From Planctomycetota bacterium (GTDB lineage: Bacteria > Planctomycetota > Phycisphaerae > UBA1845 > CAIVHJ01): DNA of 13,506 bases. Under the pieces are notes generated by a model that saw only the letters and a program-made list of their open reading frames with translations, was not told the DNA's origin and ran no database searches. Below, one piece after another: positions 1 through 6,744 of the stretch; positions within the stretch are counted from its first letter, which is position 1, and every line of letters begins with the position of its first letter. Location: positions 1-13,506 of the forward strand of contig JACZTW010000070.1 in assembly GCA_022573485.1 (NCBI GenBank). The letters run 5' to 3'. The translations under genes were made by a program, and so were the position numbers.

Positions 1-263
1 ATGTGCCCAGTCCGCTGCTGGCCGGTTGTATCCGCGATGGCCGGCTGGAACTCCGGCGTAAGGACGAGCGGGCCCTGTTCGTGATCAATGAAGTGCTCAG
101 CCTGCTTCACAGCCACGGGGGCCGTCTTCGCGACGTGGCGGGGGCCATTGGCATCAGCACGGCAAATCTTGTAAAGTTCTTCAGCATCGATCCGCAGGTG
201 TGGCGGAAGGTCAGCCACATCCGCAAGGAGAACAACCTGAGCGATCTGAAGAAGACTTCATGA
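1..263 (+). CDS. Release-factor-like protein (RF-1 domain family), C-terminal end only
   Basis: This is the 3' end of a gene that starts before the window; the frame is open from base 3, and the GTG at base 3 is probably internal. The visible 86 residues end in a helical region (about residues 25-80) with the pattern INEVLSLLHSHGG, VAGAIGISTANLVKFF and VSHIRKENNL. This resembles the C-terminal helical tail of planctomycete 'peptide chain release factor family' proteins, where an N-terminal RF-1 domain with a GGQ motif is followed by an 'AAxxLGxSxSQLVKFL...VNxxRxxxGL' segment. The GGQ part would lie upstream and cannot be checked. In the family such proteins are presumed to act on ribosomes, possibly hydrolysing peptidyl-tRNA in rescue. 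The TGA stop overlaps the next gene's ATG (ATGA at 260-263), so the two genes are probably translationally coupled. The family call is from memory of the motif, not from a search. Confidence 0.6.
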   Translation, partial: VPSPLLAGCIRDGRLELRRKDERALFVINEVLSLLHSHGGRLRDVAGAIGISTANLVKFFSIDPQVWRKVSHIRKENNLSDLKKTS

Positions 264-763
264 GCGATTCTCATCACAAGAAAGACGTGGACTGCGTGCG
301 GTGTGCGGTCGTAACGGTCAGCGACACGCGCACCGACGAGACCGACACCAGCGGGCGGCGGATCCGGGAACTGCTGGCGGATGCCGGGCATGAAGTGACG
401 GCGACCACGATTATTCCGGACGAACCGCACCACATCAAGCTGTATGTCGAGCGGCAGGCCCAGTCGGGCTCCTGCGAGGCTGTTCTGCTCAGCGGCGGAA
501 CGGGTCTGGCCCCGCGCGATCAAACCTACGAGGTTGTTTCAGAATTGATCGAGAAGCAATTCAGCGGCTTCGGTGAGCTTTTCCGCCGGTTGAGCTATGA
601 GCAGATCGGGGCCAAGGCCATCCTGTCGCGGGCGGTGGCGGGTGTGCATAAGCGCGTCGTGCTGTACGCCATGCCGGGCTCGACGCCGGCGGTGGAATTG
701 GCCATGACGCAAATTATCCTGCCGACACTCGCACACACAGTCGCGCTTGTTCGTAATGATTAG
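260..763 (+). CDS. moaB: MoaB/Mog family molybdenum cofactor biosynthesis protein
   Basis: The protein has 167 residues, a normal length for the MoaB/MogA family. The family binds molybdopterin and, in Mog-type members, adenylylates it before molybdate insertion in the cytoplasm. Visible motifs are the first strand AVVTVSDTRT (residues 16-25) with the following DTSG loop, the signature LLSGGTGLAPRDQT (residues 76-89) that forms the pterin-binding loop and carries Asp87, and the MPGSTPAVELA segment near residue 144. An in-frame ATG at 200 would add 20 residues, but the ATG at 260 fits the family N-terminus and sits in an ATGA overlap with the preceding gene. No other molybdenum cofactor gene is visible nearby. 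Whether it acts as MoaB or as the adenylyltransferase MogA cannot be decided from motifs alone. Confidence 0.88.
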   Translation: MSDSHHKKDVDCVRCAVVTVSDTRTDETDTSGRRIRELLADAGHEVTATTIIPDEPHHIKLYVERQAQSGSCEAVLLSGGTGLAPRDQTYEVVSELIEKQFSGFGELFRRLSYEQIGAKAILSRAVAGVHKRVVLYAMPGSTPAVELAMTQIILPTLAHTVALVRND

Positions 764-766
764 TAC

Positions 767-1882
767 ATGCACGCTCAAATGGAGTCTTCCCGCAACCGGA
801 TTCTGTACGTCATCACTGACCTGGAGGTCGGCGGGGTACCGCTGCATTTGTGTCGTCTGGCGACCAGCATGCACGAGCTGGGGCATGTCGTACGCGTAGT
901 ATCTCTGTCTCCGCCCGGTCCAGTGTCCGAGATGTTGGTGCAGGCCGGCGTCGAAGTGGGCTCCTGCGATGCCCGCAGCCCAGCCGACATCGGAGCGTTG
1001 CTGCGGCTGCGTCGTGAGATCGTCCAATTCAAACCCGAAATCATCCATTCGTTTCTATTTCATGCCAACATCGCCTGTCGTTTGATCGCTCCGTTGGCCG
1101 GCGTGTCGCGAGACAAGCTGATCTGCGAGATTCAGACGGTCGAAATTGAGCGTCGCTGGCACTTGACGGTCGATCGCTGGACGCATCGCCTGTGCCGGAT
1201 GGAGATCGGCAATTCGCAGTCGGTGATCGATCATTTGCATCACGAAGCCGGACTGCCCAAATCTTGGTTGCGGTTGGTTCACGGCGGGGTCGATCTCGAA
1301 CGGTTCGATCGGGCCAGGCCCATTCGGCAATCCGAACTGGGCGTGAAAGAGAAAGACAGCTTGCTGGCCTGGGTCGGCCGGCTCGACCCGGTCAAAGGTC
1401 TTGAGGACCTGTTGAGCGCGCTGACGATCATTCGGCAGCGGTTCGCGTTGCACTTAGTGTTGGTCGGTGACGGTCCGGAGCGTTCGCGGCTGGAGCACAT
1501 GATCACGGAACTCGATCTGGCGGACAAGGTGTCGCTGGTGGGCGTTCGAGACAACGTACCCGAGATTCTCAAGGCGTGCGACGTGTTTATTTTTCCCTCA
1601 CATACCGAGGGCATGCCCAACGCGCTGTTGGAGGCCATGGCTGCGGGTTGCGCGATCGTGTGTACGGATGTGCCGGGCAACCGCGACTTGATCACCGACG
1701 GCCGAACCGGTTTGACCGTGCCGGCGCGGAACCCTGACGCGCTCGCCGATGCTGTGGTGAAACTATTGGGCAGTCGCGACTTGAGCAACCGCCTTGGCGC
1801 GGCGGCTTCCGCCGTTGCGAGAGAATCATTTGACAATAGACTCGTAACAGCCCGCTATCTGGAGATTTACGATACAATCTGA
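767..1882 (+). CDS. GT4-family glycosyltransferase
   Basis: This 371-residue protein has the two-Rossmann (GT-B) layout of retaining GT4 glycosyltransferases, which move a sugar from a nucleotide donor to a lipid, protein or glycan acceptor at the inner face of the membrane. The N-terminal acceptor domain starts with ILYVITDLEVGG (residues 12-23) with the typical glycine loop. The linker carries VHGGVDLERF. The donor domain shows WVGRLDPVKG, LVGDGPERSRLE and the E-x7-E motif (Glu281 and Glu289 in EGMPNALLE), followed by the usual 'GCAIVCTDVPG' and 'DGRTGL' strands. It starts 3 bases after moaB; a second ATG at 779 is equally possible because neither has a clear ribosome-binding site. The acceptor and sugar cannot be named. 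The molybdenum cofactor gene next to it gives no functional clue, and a shared transcript is likely from spacing alone. Confidence 0.88.
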   Translation: MHAQMESSRNRILYVITDLEVGGVPLHLCRLATSMHELGHVVRVVSLSPPGPVSEMLVQAGVEVGSCDARSPADIGALLRLRREIVQFKPEIIHSFLFHANIACRLIAPLAGVSRDKLICEIQTVEIERRWHLTVDRWTHRLCRMEIGNSQSVIDHLHHEAGLPKSWLRLVHGGVDLERFDRARPIRQSELGVKEKDSLLAWVGRLDPVKGLEDLLSALTIIRQRFALHLVLVGDGPERSRLEHMITELDLADKVSLVGVRDNVPEILKACDVFIFPSHTEGMPNALLEAMAAGCAIVCTDVPGNRDLITDGRTGLTVPARNPDALADAVVKLLGSRDLSNRLGAAASAVARESFDNRLVTARYLEIYDTI

Positions 1883-1936
1883 TGCGTTCGGGCGGCGGTC
1901 GGCGCACCGGGTAGCGTAGGACTGTTGGGGGATCGC

Positions 1937-1994
1937 GTGTGCCACTGCTCTTGAGCAGTGCTCGCAAATCCACTGCTCAAGAGCAGTGGCACAC
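1937..1994. repeat. REP-like long perfect palindrome with nested hairpins
   Basis: Bases 1937-1960 and 1971-1994 are perfect 24-base inverted complements around a 10-base loop (1961-1970). Each arm also contains its own hairpin: CACTGCTCTTGAGCAGTG at 1943-1960 and CACTGCTCAAGAGCAGTG at 1971-1988, each with 8-base stems and a 2-base loop. It can therefore fold as one long stem or as two small ones. It lies between the glycosyltransferase stop (1882) and the M48 protease start (2124). No T-run follows on either strand, so it is not a standard intrinsic terminator, though it could block or stabilise transcript ends. The GCCACTGCTC word resembles palindromic extragenic repeats of planctomycete genomes. 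An 8-base echo, CAGTGGCA (2019-2026), lies just downstream. Confidence 0.9.
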
Positions 1995-2001
1995 CGGCGG
2001 A

Positions 2002-2017
2002 TCCCGGCGCGCCGGGA
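2002..2017. repeat. 16-base perfect palindrome
   Basis: TCCCGGCGCGCCGGGA is identical to its reverse complement. It begins 8 bases after the larger REP-like palindrome and lies about 106 bases before the M48 protease start. It has no loop, so it is more like a dimeric protein-binding site, or the fused stems of a decayed repeat, than an RNA hairpin. No function can be assigned. Confidence 0.75.
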
Positions 2018-2042
2018 CCAGTGGCATGTTAGAGATCATTCT

Positions 2043-2050
2043 GAGATAAT
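2043..2050 (+). promoter_or_regulatory. Possible extended -10 promoter for the M48 protease gene
   Basis: TGAGATAAT contains GATAAT (5 of 6 matches to TATAAT) preceded by TGn, the extended -10 form. No convincing -35 box lies upstream. A start near 2057 would leave a leader of about 66 bases. This is a weak prediction. Confidence 0.25.
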
Positions 2051-2123
2051 CACCGAGCGGAGCCGGTCATTCCGTCGCCGCGCTAGCTTCTTCCGTTTGT
2101 CTTGAGAGATTGGATCGGCCTGC

Positions 2124-3626
2124 ATGCACTTGATCGTCATCATTGCTTTTGCCGCGCTGCTGTGGTTCAACTCGGGCGCGCCGATGAACAAGCTGGGGTT
2201 GACGCCCGGCGTCAGCGTGGTCATCGTCTTCGGGGAAATCGTGCTTCTGGCGGCGGCGGCGATGTGGACCTCACACAGGACGCTCAAGACGCTGGCGCAG
2301 GATCCCTCCGACCCGGACGATGCGCAACACGATCATCATTATTACAGCATGATTCTGCAACTCGTGATGGCGGGCGTGTTCGTGGCCAATCTCATCCTGA
2401 CGGATTGGCCTGGCGTGGTTCGCAGCATGTTCGGCAAGGGGCCGACTTTCGGCGCGGTCGATTTGCTGGTGTTGTCGCCGTTCGTGGTCACGATGATCGT
2501 GATTTGGATCGTGCAGTACCCCGTCGATCGGGCCATCCGCGAAGTCGCCCTTAACCCCCGGCTGTCGCAGGGGCACAGCGTCCACCCAGTCTGGAGCTTG
2601 AGACAGTACCTCAGCTTCAACGTGCGTTACCAACTGATGACCATCGCGGTTCCAATGACGCTGATCATCGTGGGCGATGACATTATCGATCATTACCGCA
2701 AGTCACTTCGTGAGGTGACCGGCGGGCTGATTTGGGCGTCGGACGCACTGATGGGAGTCCTGGTATGTACCGTGTTTCTGGCGGCCCCCGTGATGCTGCG
2801 GTTCATATGGGATACCGAGCCGCTGCCGGCCGGCGAATTGCGGAGCAATCTCGAGCGCATCGCGCGAAAAACGAAAGTGAAGTATCGGGAAATACTGCTG
2901 TGGCACTCTCGCGGTATGGTGGTCAATGCGGCGGTCATGGGCATCATTCCGCCGGTTCGATACGTGCTGATTTCGGACGGCCTGCTTGAATCGTTGAGCG
3001 ACAAACACATCGAGGCGGTTTTCGGGCATGAAGCTGGGCACATCAATTCCTGGCATATTCCGTTCTTCATTGTTTTCGCGACGCTGACGATGCTGATCGC
3101 CGGCGGGCTGGTGGAAGTCTTGAGATGGGTCGCCCGGCATTTTTCAGTCGGCTGGCTTTCTTTTGACTCGATTCAAATAATCGTCGGGCTGGCCGTCGTG
3201 GGGATTTGGGGCGTGGCGTTCGGCTGGCTGTCGCACTACTTTGAGCATCAGGCGGACATGGCCGGGGCCGATTCGATCACGCCCGGGCCGGAGCAGTGCT
3301 CCAAACCGTGTCTGATGCACTCGGAGGGTAGGCACACCGGCTCCCGCGTGTTGTGTGCGACGGCGGCGGATGAGTTTGCGACGGCTTTGAAACGCGTCGC
3401 GGCGCTGAACGGTATTCCTGTGGACGAGAAGGGATGGCGACATCCTTCGATCAGGGATCGGGTCAAGCTGCTAAACGACATGAGCCAGGATCCATCGGCG
3501 GTGCGGCGGTTTCTGGCTCTGATTCAGACCGTGAAGGGTGTGCTGATCGTGGGTACACTGATCGGCTTGGCGACTGGATTGTGGTTGTACTGGGATTTTC
3601 TGTTGCCGGCTTCATGGTTCGATTGA
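2124..3626 (+). CDS. Membrane-embedded M48-family zinc metalloprotease
   Basis: This 500-residue protein is a polytopic membrane protein with a zinc peptidase core of the Ste24/HtpX type. Hydrophobic segments lie near residues 2-15, 30-48, 75-95, 110-130, in the stretch before 200, and around 215-230. The catalytic part begins at about residue 240 with LERIARKTKVKYREILLW. The zinc motif HEAGH is at 302-306, and the third ligand is probably Glu374 in EHQAD, matching the E-x2-AD motif of M48. Two hydrophobic spans lie between the motifs, and a last one (VKGVLIVGTLIGLATGLWL) is near the C-terminus. Family members cleave membrane or misfolded proteins, with the active site usually facing the cytoplasm. 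The large N-terminal membrane region before the core is longer than in HtpX (about 290 residues) and closer to the Ste24 plan. The histidine kinase gene begins 40 bases downstream, so the two may share a transcript. The substrate is unknown. Confidence 0.85.
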   Translation: MHLIVIIAFAALLWFNSGAPMNKLGLTPGVSVVIVFGEIVLLAAAAMWTSHRTLKTLAQDPSDPDDAQHDHHYYSMILQLVMAGVFVANLILTDWPGVVRSMFGKGPTFGAVDLLVLSPFVVTMIVIWIVQYPVDRAIREVALNPRLSQGHSVHPVWSLRQYLSFNVRYQLMTIAVPMTLIIVGDDIIDHYRKSLREVTGGLIWASDALMGVLVCTVFLAAPVMLRFIWDTEPLPAGELRSNLERIARKTKVKYREILLWHSRGMVVNAAVMGIIPPVRYVLISDGLLESLSDKHIEAVFGHEAGHINSWHIPFFIVFATLTMLIAGGLVEVLRWVARHFSVGWLSFDSIQIIVGLAVVGIWGVAFGWLSHYFEHQADMAGADSITPGPEQCSKPCLMHSEGRHTGSRVLCATAADEFATALKRVAALNGIPVDEKGWRHPSIRDRVKLLNDMSQDPSAVRRFLALIQTVKGVLIVGTLIGLATGLWLYWDFLLPASWFD

Positions 3627-3666
3627 GGAATTCGGGCCACTAATCCGGGTCCATTCGAATCGCCCT

Positions 3667-5262
3667 ATGGGACTGAGGAAGCTGTTTTACATTTCCCTGG
3701 CGACGAAGTGCCAGATGCTCTTCAGCGTCGCTGTGGTGGTCATCATCATCGCGGCGCTGCTGGTACCGTGGGTCTACATGGGCTCACTGGTGAGCGAGCT
3801 GAACGCAAACCTCGCCAAGCAGGCAGCACTGACGGTACAGTCGCAGTATCCACTCCATACCGCCGACTGGGCGGATGTCCAGACGGATATCGACGAGTTC
3901 TGGCCGGCGATCTCGCGGGGACTGGGACTCACGGCGCGGGCGCCGAAACTCGTGTACGTCGGCGGCTGCCCACAGGAGGCCGACGCCGATTGGGATGACT
4001 TCGAACGCGACGCCATCCTGCAGCTCTGCGCCAATCCTCAGGAATTCCAGGCCCAGCGCATCGTCAACGAACCGCAACACGGCCCGCTGACGCGCTATGC
4101 CCTGGCGATCCGTGATCCCTCGCAAGACGATCCCCGGGCGGGATTCCTGGGCATCGTCACGGTCACGACCCTCTCTGAAGAAATCTGGAGTTACACGAAT
4201 CTATATCAAATGGTGCTGGTGGGTGCGGCCTTCGTGGCCGGGCTGCTCGCCATTGTGGTGTTTTACCTGATTACGCAGTATCTCATTCTCTCGCCGGTAC
4301 GCGATCTCAGAAGTGTCGCGGAGCGAATTGTCTCCGGCGAAACGTCACTGCGCAGCGAAATCGAGACAGGCGATGAGTTTGAAGAATTGAGCGATGCCTT
4401 CAACGATATGCTCGCGCATTTGAACGTATCGCAGGACGAACTCCGAAAGATGAACAAGTCGCTCGATGCCAAGCTCGGCGAACTGGCGGAGACAAACGTC
4501 TCACTCTTTGAGGCCAATCGAATCAAGGGCGAGTTTCTGGCCAACGTCAGCCATGAACTGCGCACGCCGCTGACCTCCATCGTCGGCTTCGCGGAACTTT
4601 TGCGCGACGCCACGGATTCGCCGACGCCCTACGACCCAGAGAAGATCAAGAAGTTCTGCAGCAACATTCTGACCAGCGGGCGCATGTTGCTGGACCTGAT
4701 CAACAACCTGCTGGACCTCGCCAAAATCGAGGCGGGCAAGATGAGACTGCACCGCACCTCATTTCCGATCGCGGACATTTGCCAGGCGGTCGTCGATTTC
4801 ACCCGCCCGCTCGCCGACAAGAAGAACCTGGCCGTCCACCTGGACTTACCCGATGATCCGCCTTCGATGCACTCGGATGCCGGGAAGATTCGGCAGATCA
4901 TCTACAACCTCATGAGCAACGCCATCAAGTTCACACCGCCCAACGGCCGGATCAACGTGCGGCTCCATTGCGAGGATGGCGAGAGGGTCTCCATCAAAGT
5001 GCGAGACACCGGCCCGGGAATCAGCAGAGAGGCCCAAGAGCAGATCTTTGAGAAGTTCCGTCAGCTTGACGGTTCCGTCACCCGCGAGTACGGGGGGACG
5101 GGGCTGGGTCTGACCATCAGCCGCGATTTGGCGGTGATGCTGGGGGGTCGACTGTACCTTCAAAGCGAGGAGGGGGTCGGCACGGAATTCACCATCGATC
5201 TGCCGATCAACAGCCCCGAAGACGCCGAGTACCCACGAATCCCGCTGACCGAAGATCAATAG
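3667..5262 (+). CDS. Membrane sensor histidine kinase (HAMP-HisKA-HATPase)
   Basis: This 531-residue protein is a classical membrane histidine kinase. A first membrane span covers about residues 17-39, an external region about 40-177, and a second span about 181-205. A HAMP domain follows (about 207-255), then a coiled coil to about 285. The HisKA helix has FLANVSHELRTPL with the phospho-accepting His296. The ATPase domain has the N box (NLMSNAIKF, Asn414 and Asn418), DTGPGIS, FEKFRQLD and the GGTGLGL lid. The external region shows no recognisable PAS, CACHE or heme motif, but it has two cysteines in the stretch VGGCPQEADADW to LQLCANP. No receiver domain is fused and no response regulator gene lies next to it, so the partner is elsewhere. 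The ATG at 3667 puts a short basic segment before the first span. Its 3' end overlaps the convergent zinc-ribbon gene by 7 bases. Confidence 0.92.
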   Translation: MGLRKLFYISLATKCQMLFSVAVVVIIIAALLVPWVYMGSLVSELNANLAKQAALTVQSQYPLHTADWADVQTDIDEFWPAISRGLGLTARAPKLVYVGGCPQEADADWDDFERDAILQLCANPQEFQAQRIVNEPQHGPLTRYALAIRDPSQDDPRAGFLGIVTVTTLSEEIWSYTNLYQMVLVGAAFVAGLLAIVVFYLITQYLILSPVRDLRSVAERIVSGETSLRSEIETGDEFEELSDAFNDMLAHLNVSQDELRKMNKSLDAKLGELAETNVSLFEANRIKGEFLANVSHELRTPLTSIVGFAELLRDATDSPTPYDPEKIKKFCSNILTSGRMLLDLINNLLDLAKIEAGKMRLHRTSFPIADICQAVVDFTRPLADKKNLAVHLDLPDDPPSMHSDAGKIRQIIYNLMSNAIKFTPPNGRINVRLHCEDGERVSIKVRDTGPGISREAQEQIFEKFRQLDGSVTREYGGTGLGLTISRDLAVMLGGRLYLQSEEGVGTEFTIDLPINSPEDAEYPRIPLTEDQ

Positions 5263-5879
5263 AAGAGCGTGATGATCAAATGAGGTTCTGAACTCTTGCC
5301 CTCGACGACGCCGACGTTGGTGTTGAGGTGTTTGATATCGACCTCGGGATTCTGATCGATCCAGTCGTTGATTTGGTCCTGCAGGAACTGCAAGGCGCCG
5401 TCGTTGAGCTTGGCGTGGAAGATGCGGCAGCGGATGGCCCCGCACTCGTTATGCTGGAGGTGCCTCTTGAACTTGTGCTGCGTCGCGGAGGGCGGCGTGA
5501 CCAGGTCGGACGCGGCGAAGGGCTTGATGGCCGGCGACGCGATATCCGAGATCTTGATATCTTCCGTTTCAGCCGAGTCGGCCGAATCCACTCCGCTGCC
5601 CTCCACGGGGGTCGGTGCCTCGGGTGTTTCGTCCGCGGTCAGGGAATCGAAATAATCTTCGTCTGAAATATCAGACTCACCGGGGGAAGATGTGGGTTGC
5701 GTCGCGACCGGGGCCGCCACCTGCTCCGGTCCAATCGTGACCTGGCTGCTGCGGTGCTCGGCGAGGCAGTGCACGCAGCACAGCTTGCCTCCCCACAACC
5801 CAGCCTTGCCGGCACTGACGTGCTCCGGATAGACGCTGGCGCCGCATTCCTCGCAACTCTTGACTTGCGTATCTGCCAT
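5256..5879 (-). CDS. Zinc-ribbon protein with acidic linker and conserved C-terminal domain, unknown function
   Basis: The 207-residue protein has three parts. Residues 9-38 form a four-cysteine zinc ribbon: Cys9 and Cys12 (CEEC), then Cys35 and Cys38 (CVHC), with an extra Cys34. Residues about 45-133 are a low-complexity, acidic linker rich in Pro, Ser, Asp and Glu, probably disordered. Residues about 134-207 look like a compact mixed alpha/beta domain with NECGAIRCRIFHAKL, a helix ending in NDWIDQNPEVDIKH, and a final strand LIITLFY. I recognise the C-terminal domain only as a type seen in planctomycete hypotheticals; I do not know its function. It is probably cytoplasmic, with no signal peptide. 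The ATG at 5879 was chosen over the one at 5912 because AAGGG lies 7 bases before it. A strong promoter-like sequence sits upstream. The gene is convergent with the kinase and overlaps its stop. Confidence 0.8.
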   Translation of the reverse strand: MADTQVKSCEECGASVYPEHVSAGKAGLWGGKLCCVHCLAEHRSSQVTIGPEQVAAPVATQPTSSPGESDISDEDYFDSLTADETPEAPTPVEGSGVDSADSAETEDIKISDIASPAIKPFAASDLVTPPSATQHKFKRHLQHNECGAIRCRIFHAKLNDGALQFLQDQINDWIDQNPEVDIKHLNTNVGVVEGKSSEPHLIITLFY

Positions 5880-5886
5880 CGGCTTG

Positions 5887-5891
5887 CCCTT
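5887..5891 (-). promoter_or_regulatory. Ribosome-binding site setting the zinc-ribbon protein start
   Basis: AAGGG on the minus strand lies 7 bases before the ATG at 5879. No comparable site precedes the in-frame ATG at 5912, so the shorter protein is preferred. Confidence 0.6.
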
Positions 5892-5928
5892 AAATGAGAT
5901 GCTGAGCAACAAGTAGTACGCGAATGAG

Positions 5929-5958
5929 AGTATAGCCCGGAGACGGGGTCGACGTCAA
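5929..5958 (-). promoter_or_regulatory. Predicted sigma-70-type promoter of the zinc-ribbon gene
   Basis: On the minus strand, TTGACG (5958-5953; 5 of 6 to TTGACA) and TATACT (5934-5929; 5 of 6 to TATAAT) are separated by 18 bases. It lies in the 90-base gap between deoC and the zinc-ribbon gene. A start near 5922 would give a leader of roughly 42 bases. This is the best promoter match seen in the window, and it suggests the gene is transcribed independently of deoC. Confidence 0.6.
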
Positions 5959-5969
5959 CCAAGTTCGAT

Positions 5970-6656
5970 TCAACGTCGCGAAGATAATGCTTCGCACGCC
6001 AGAATCACATCAACGCTCGCCGACATACCCAGACGATCGGCGCCCGCCTCGATCATGCTGAGAGCGGTTTTCAAGTCACCAATGCCTCCCGCCGCCTTTA
6101 TTTTGATCGGTGTGGCCAGCTTTTTCAGGGTCCGAACGGCTTGTTCGGTGGCGCCGCCCGCGGGATGAAATCCGCTCGATGTCTTGATGAAGTCCACCTG
6201 GGCTTCGGCACAGCATCGACAGCCCAGGGCGATCAGTTCCGGACTGAGGGCGGCGGTTTCCAAAATCACTTTGAGCACATGGTCCGGCGAGGCGGCGCGG
6301 ACGACCTCGGCGACGGCGGCGATATCGTCGCGGACCCGGTTCTTCTCCCCCGCAATCAGAGCGCCGAGTTGCAGCACCATGTCAATCTCTCGGGCGCCCG
6401 CGTCGATGGCCTGCCGGGCGTCTTCGATTTTCGCAGCCGTGGTGTTGGCGCCGAGCGGGAAGCCCGCCACGCTCGCCACGACGACCGGCGAACCCGTCAA
6501 TCGCCGCACCGCCTGAGAAACGTATACAGGATTGACGCAGACCGCGCAGAAACCATGATCCAGAGCCTGCGCACAGAGTCGGTCTATTTGCGGGCAGGTC
6601 GCCTCCGGCCTGAGCAGGGTGTGATCGATCATCGCTGCCAGTTGTTGCGGGGTCAT
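5970..6656 (-). CDS. deoC: Deoxyribose-phosphate aldolase
   Basis: This 228-residue TIM-barrel enzyme splits 2-deoxyribose 5-phosphate into acetaldehyde and glyceraldehyde 3-phosphate in deoxynucleoside breakdown. The class I aldolase residues are all present: Asp92 in AREIDMVL, the Schiff-base Lys158 in FIKTSSGF, and Lys187 in IKIKAAGGI. The N-terminal IDHTLLRPEAT and the SVAGFPLGAN motif are also typical. The length is normal for the shorter bacterial form. GGGAAAG precedes the ATG by a few bases. No other deo gene is nearby. The start codon lies only about 15 bases beyond the T-run of the upstream terminator, so deoC must depend on read-through or on a promoter that overlaps or precedes the terminator hairpin. 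Confidence 0.95.
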   Translation of the reverse strand: MTPQQLAAMIDHTLLRPEATCPQIDRLCAQALDHGFCAVCVNPVYVSQAVRRLTGSPVVVASVAGFPLGANTTAAKIEDARQAIDAGAREIDMVLQLGALIAGEKNRVRDDIAAVAEVVRAASPDHVLKVILETAALSPELIALGCRCCAEAQVDFIKTSSGFHPAGGATEQAVRTLKKLATPIKIKAAGGIGDLKTALSMIEAGADRLGMSASVDVILACEALSSRR

Positions 6657-6670
6657 TCACTTTCCCGGAC

Positions 6671-6710
6671 AAAAAAAGAACCGCCCGTGGGGTTCGTGCC
6701 CCACAGGCGG
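6671..6710 (-). terminator. Intrinsic terminator of the sigma-factor operon
   Basis: On the minus strand a GC-rich hairpin (arms 6710-6699 and 6692-6681, 11 of 12 positions paired, 6-base loop) is followed directly by TTCTTTTTTT (6680-6671). This is a textbook Rho-independent terminator, 35 bases after the stop codon of the secreted Arg/Glu-rich protein gene. It sits between that gene and deoC, whose ATG is at 6656. Confidence 0.85.
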
Positions 6711-6744
6711 CAGGATAGCAAATCGAATCTCGCCCCGCTAATGG

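Noticed and set aside
1937..1994. REP-like palindrome read as a CRISPR fragment or an intrinsic terminator
   Set aside because: There is one inverted unit with no regularly spaced direct repeats and no cas gene, and no T-run on either strand.
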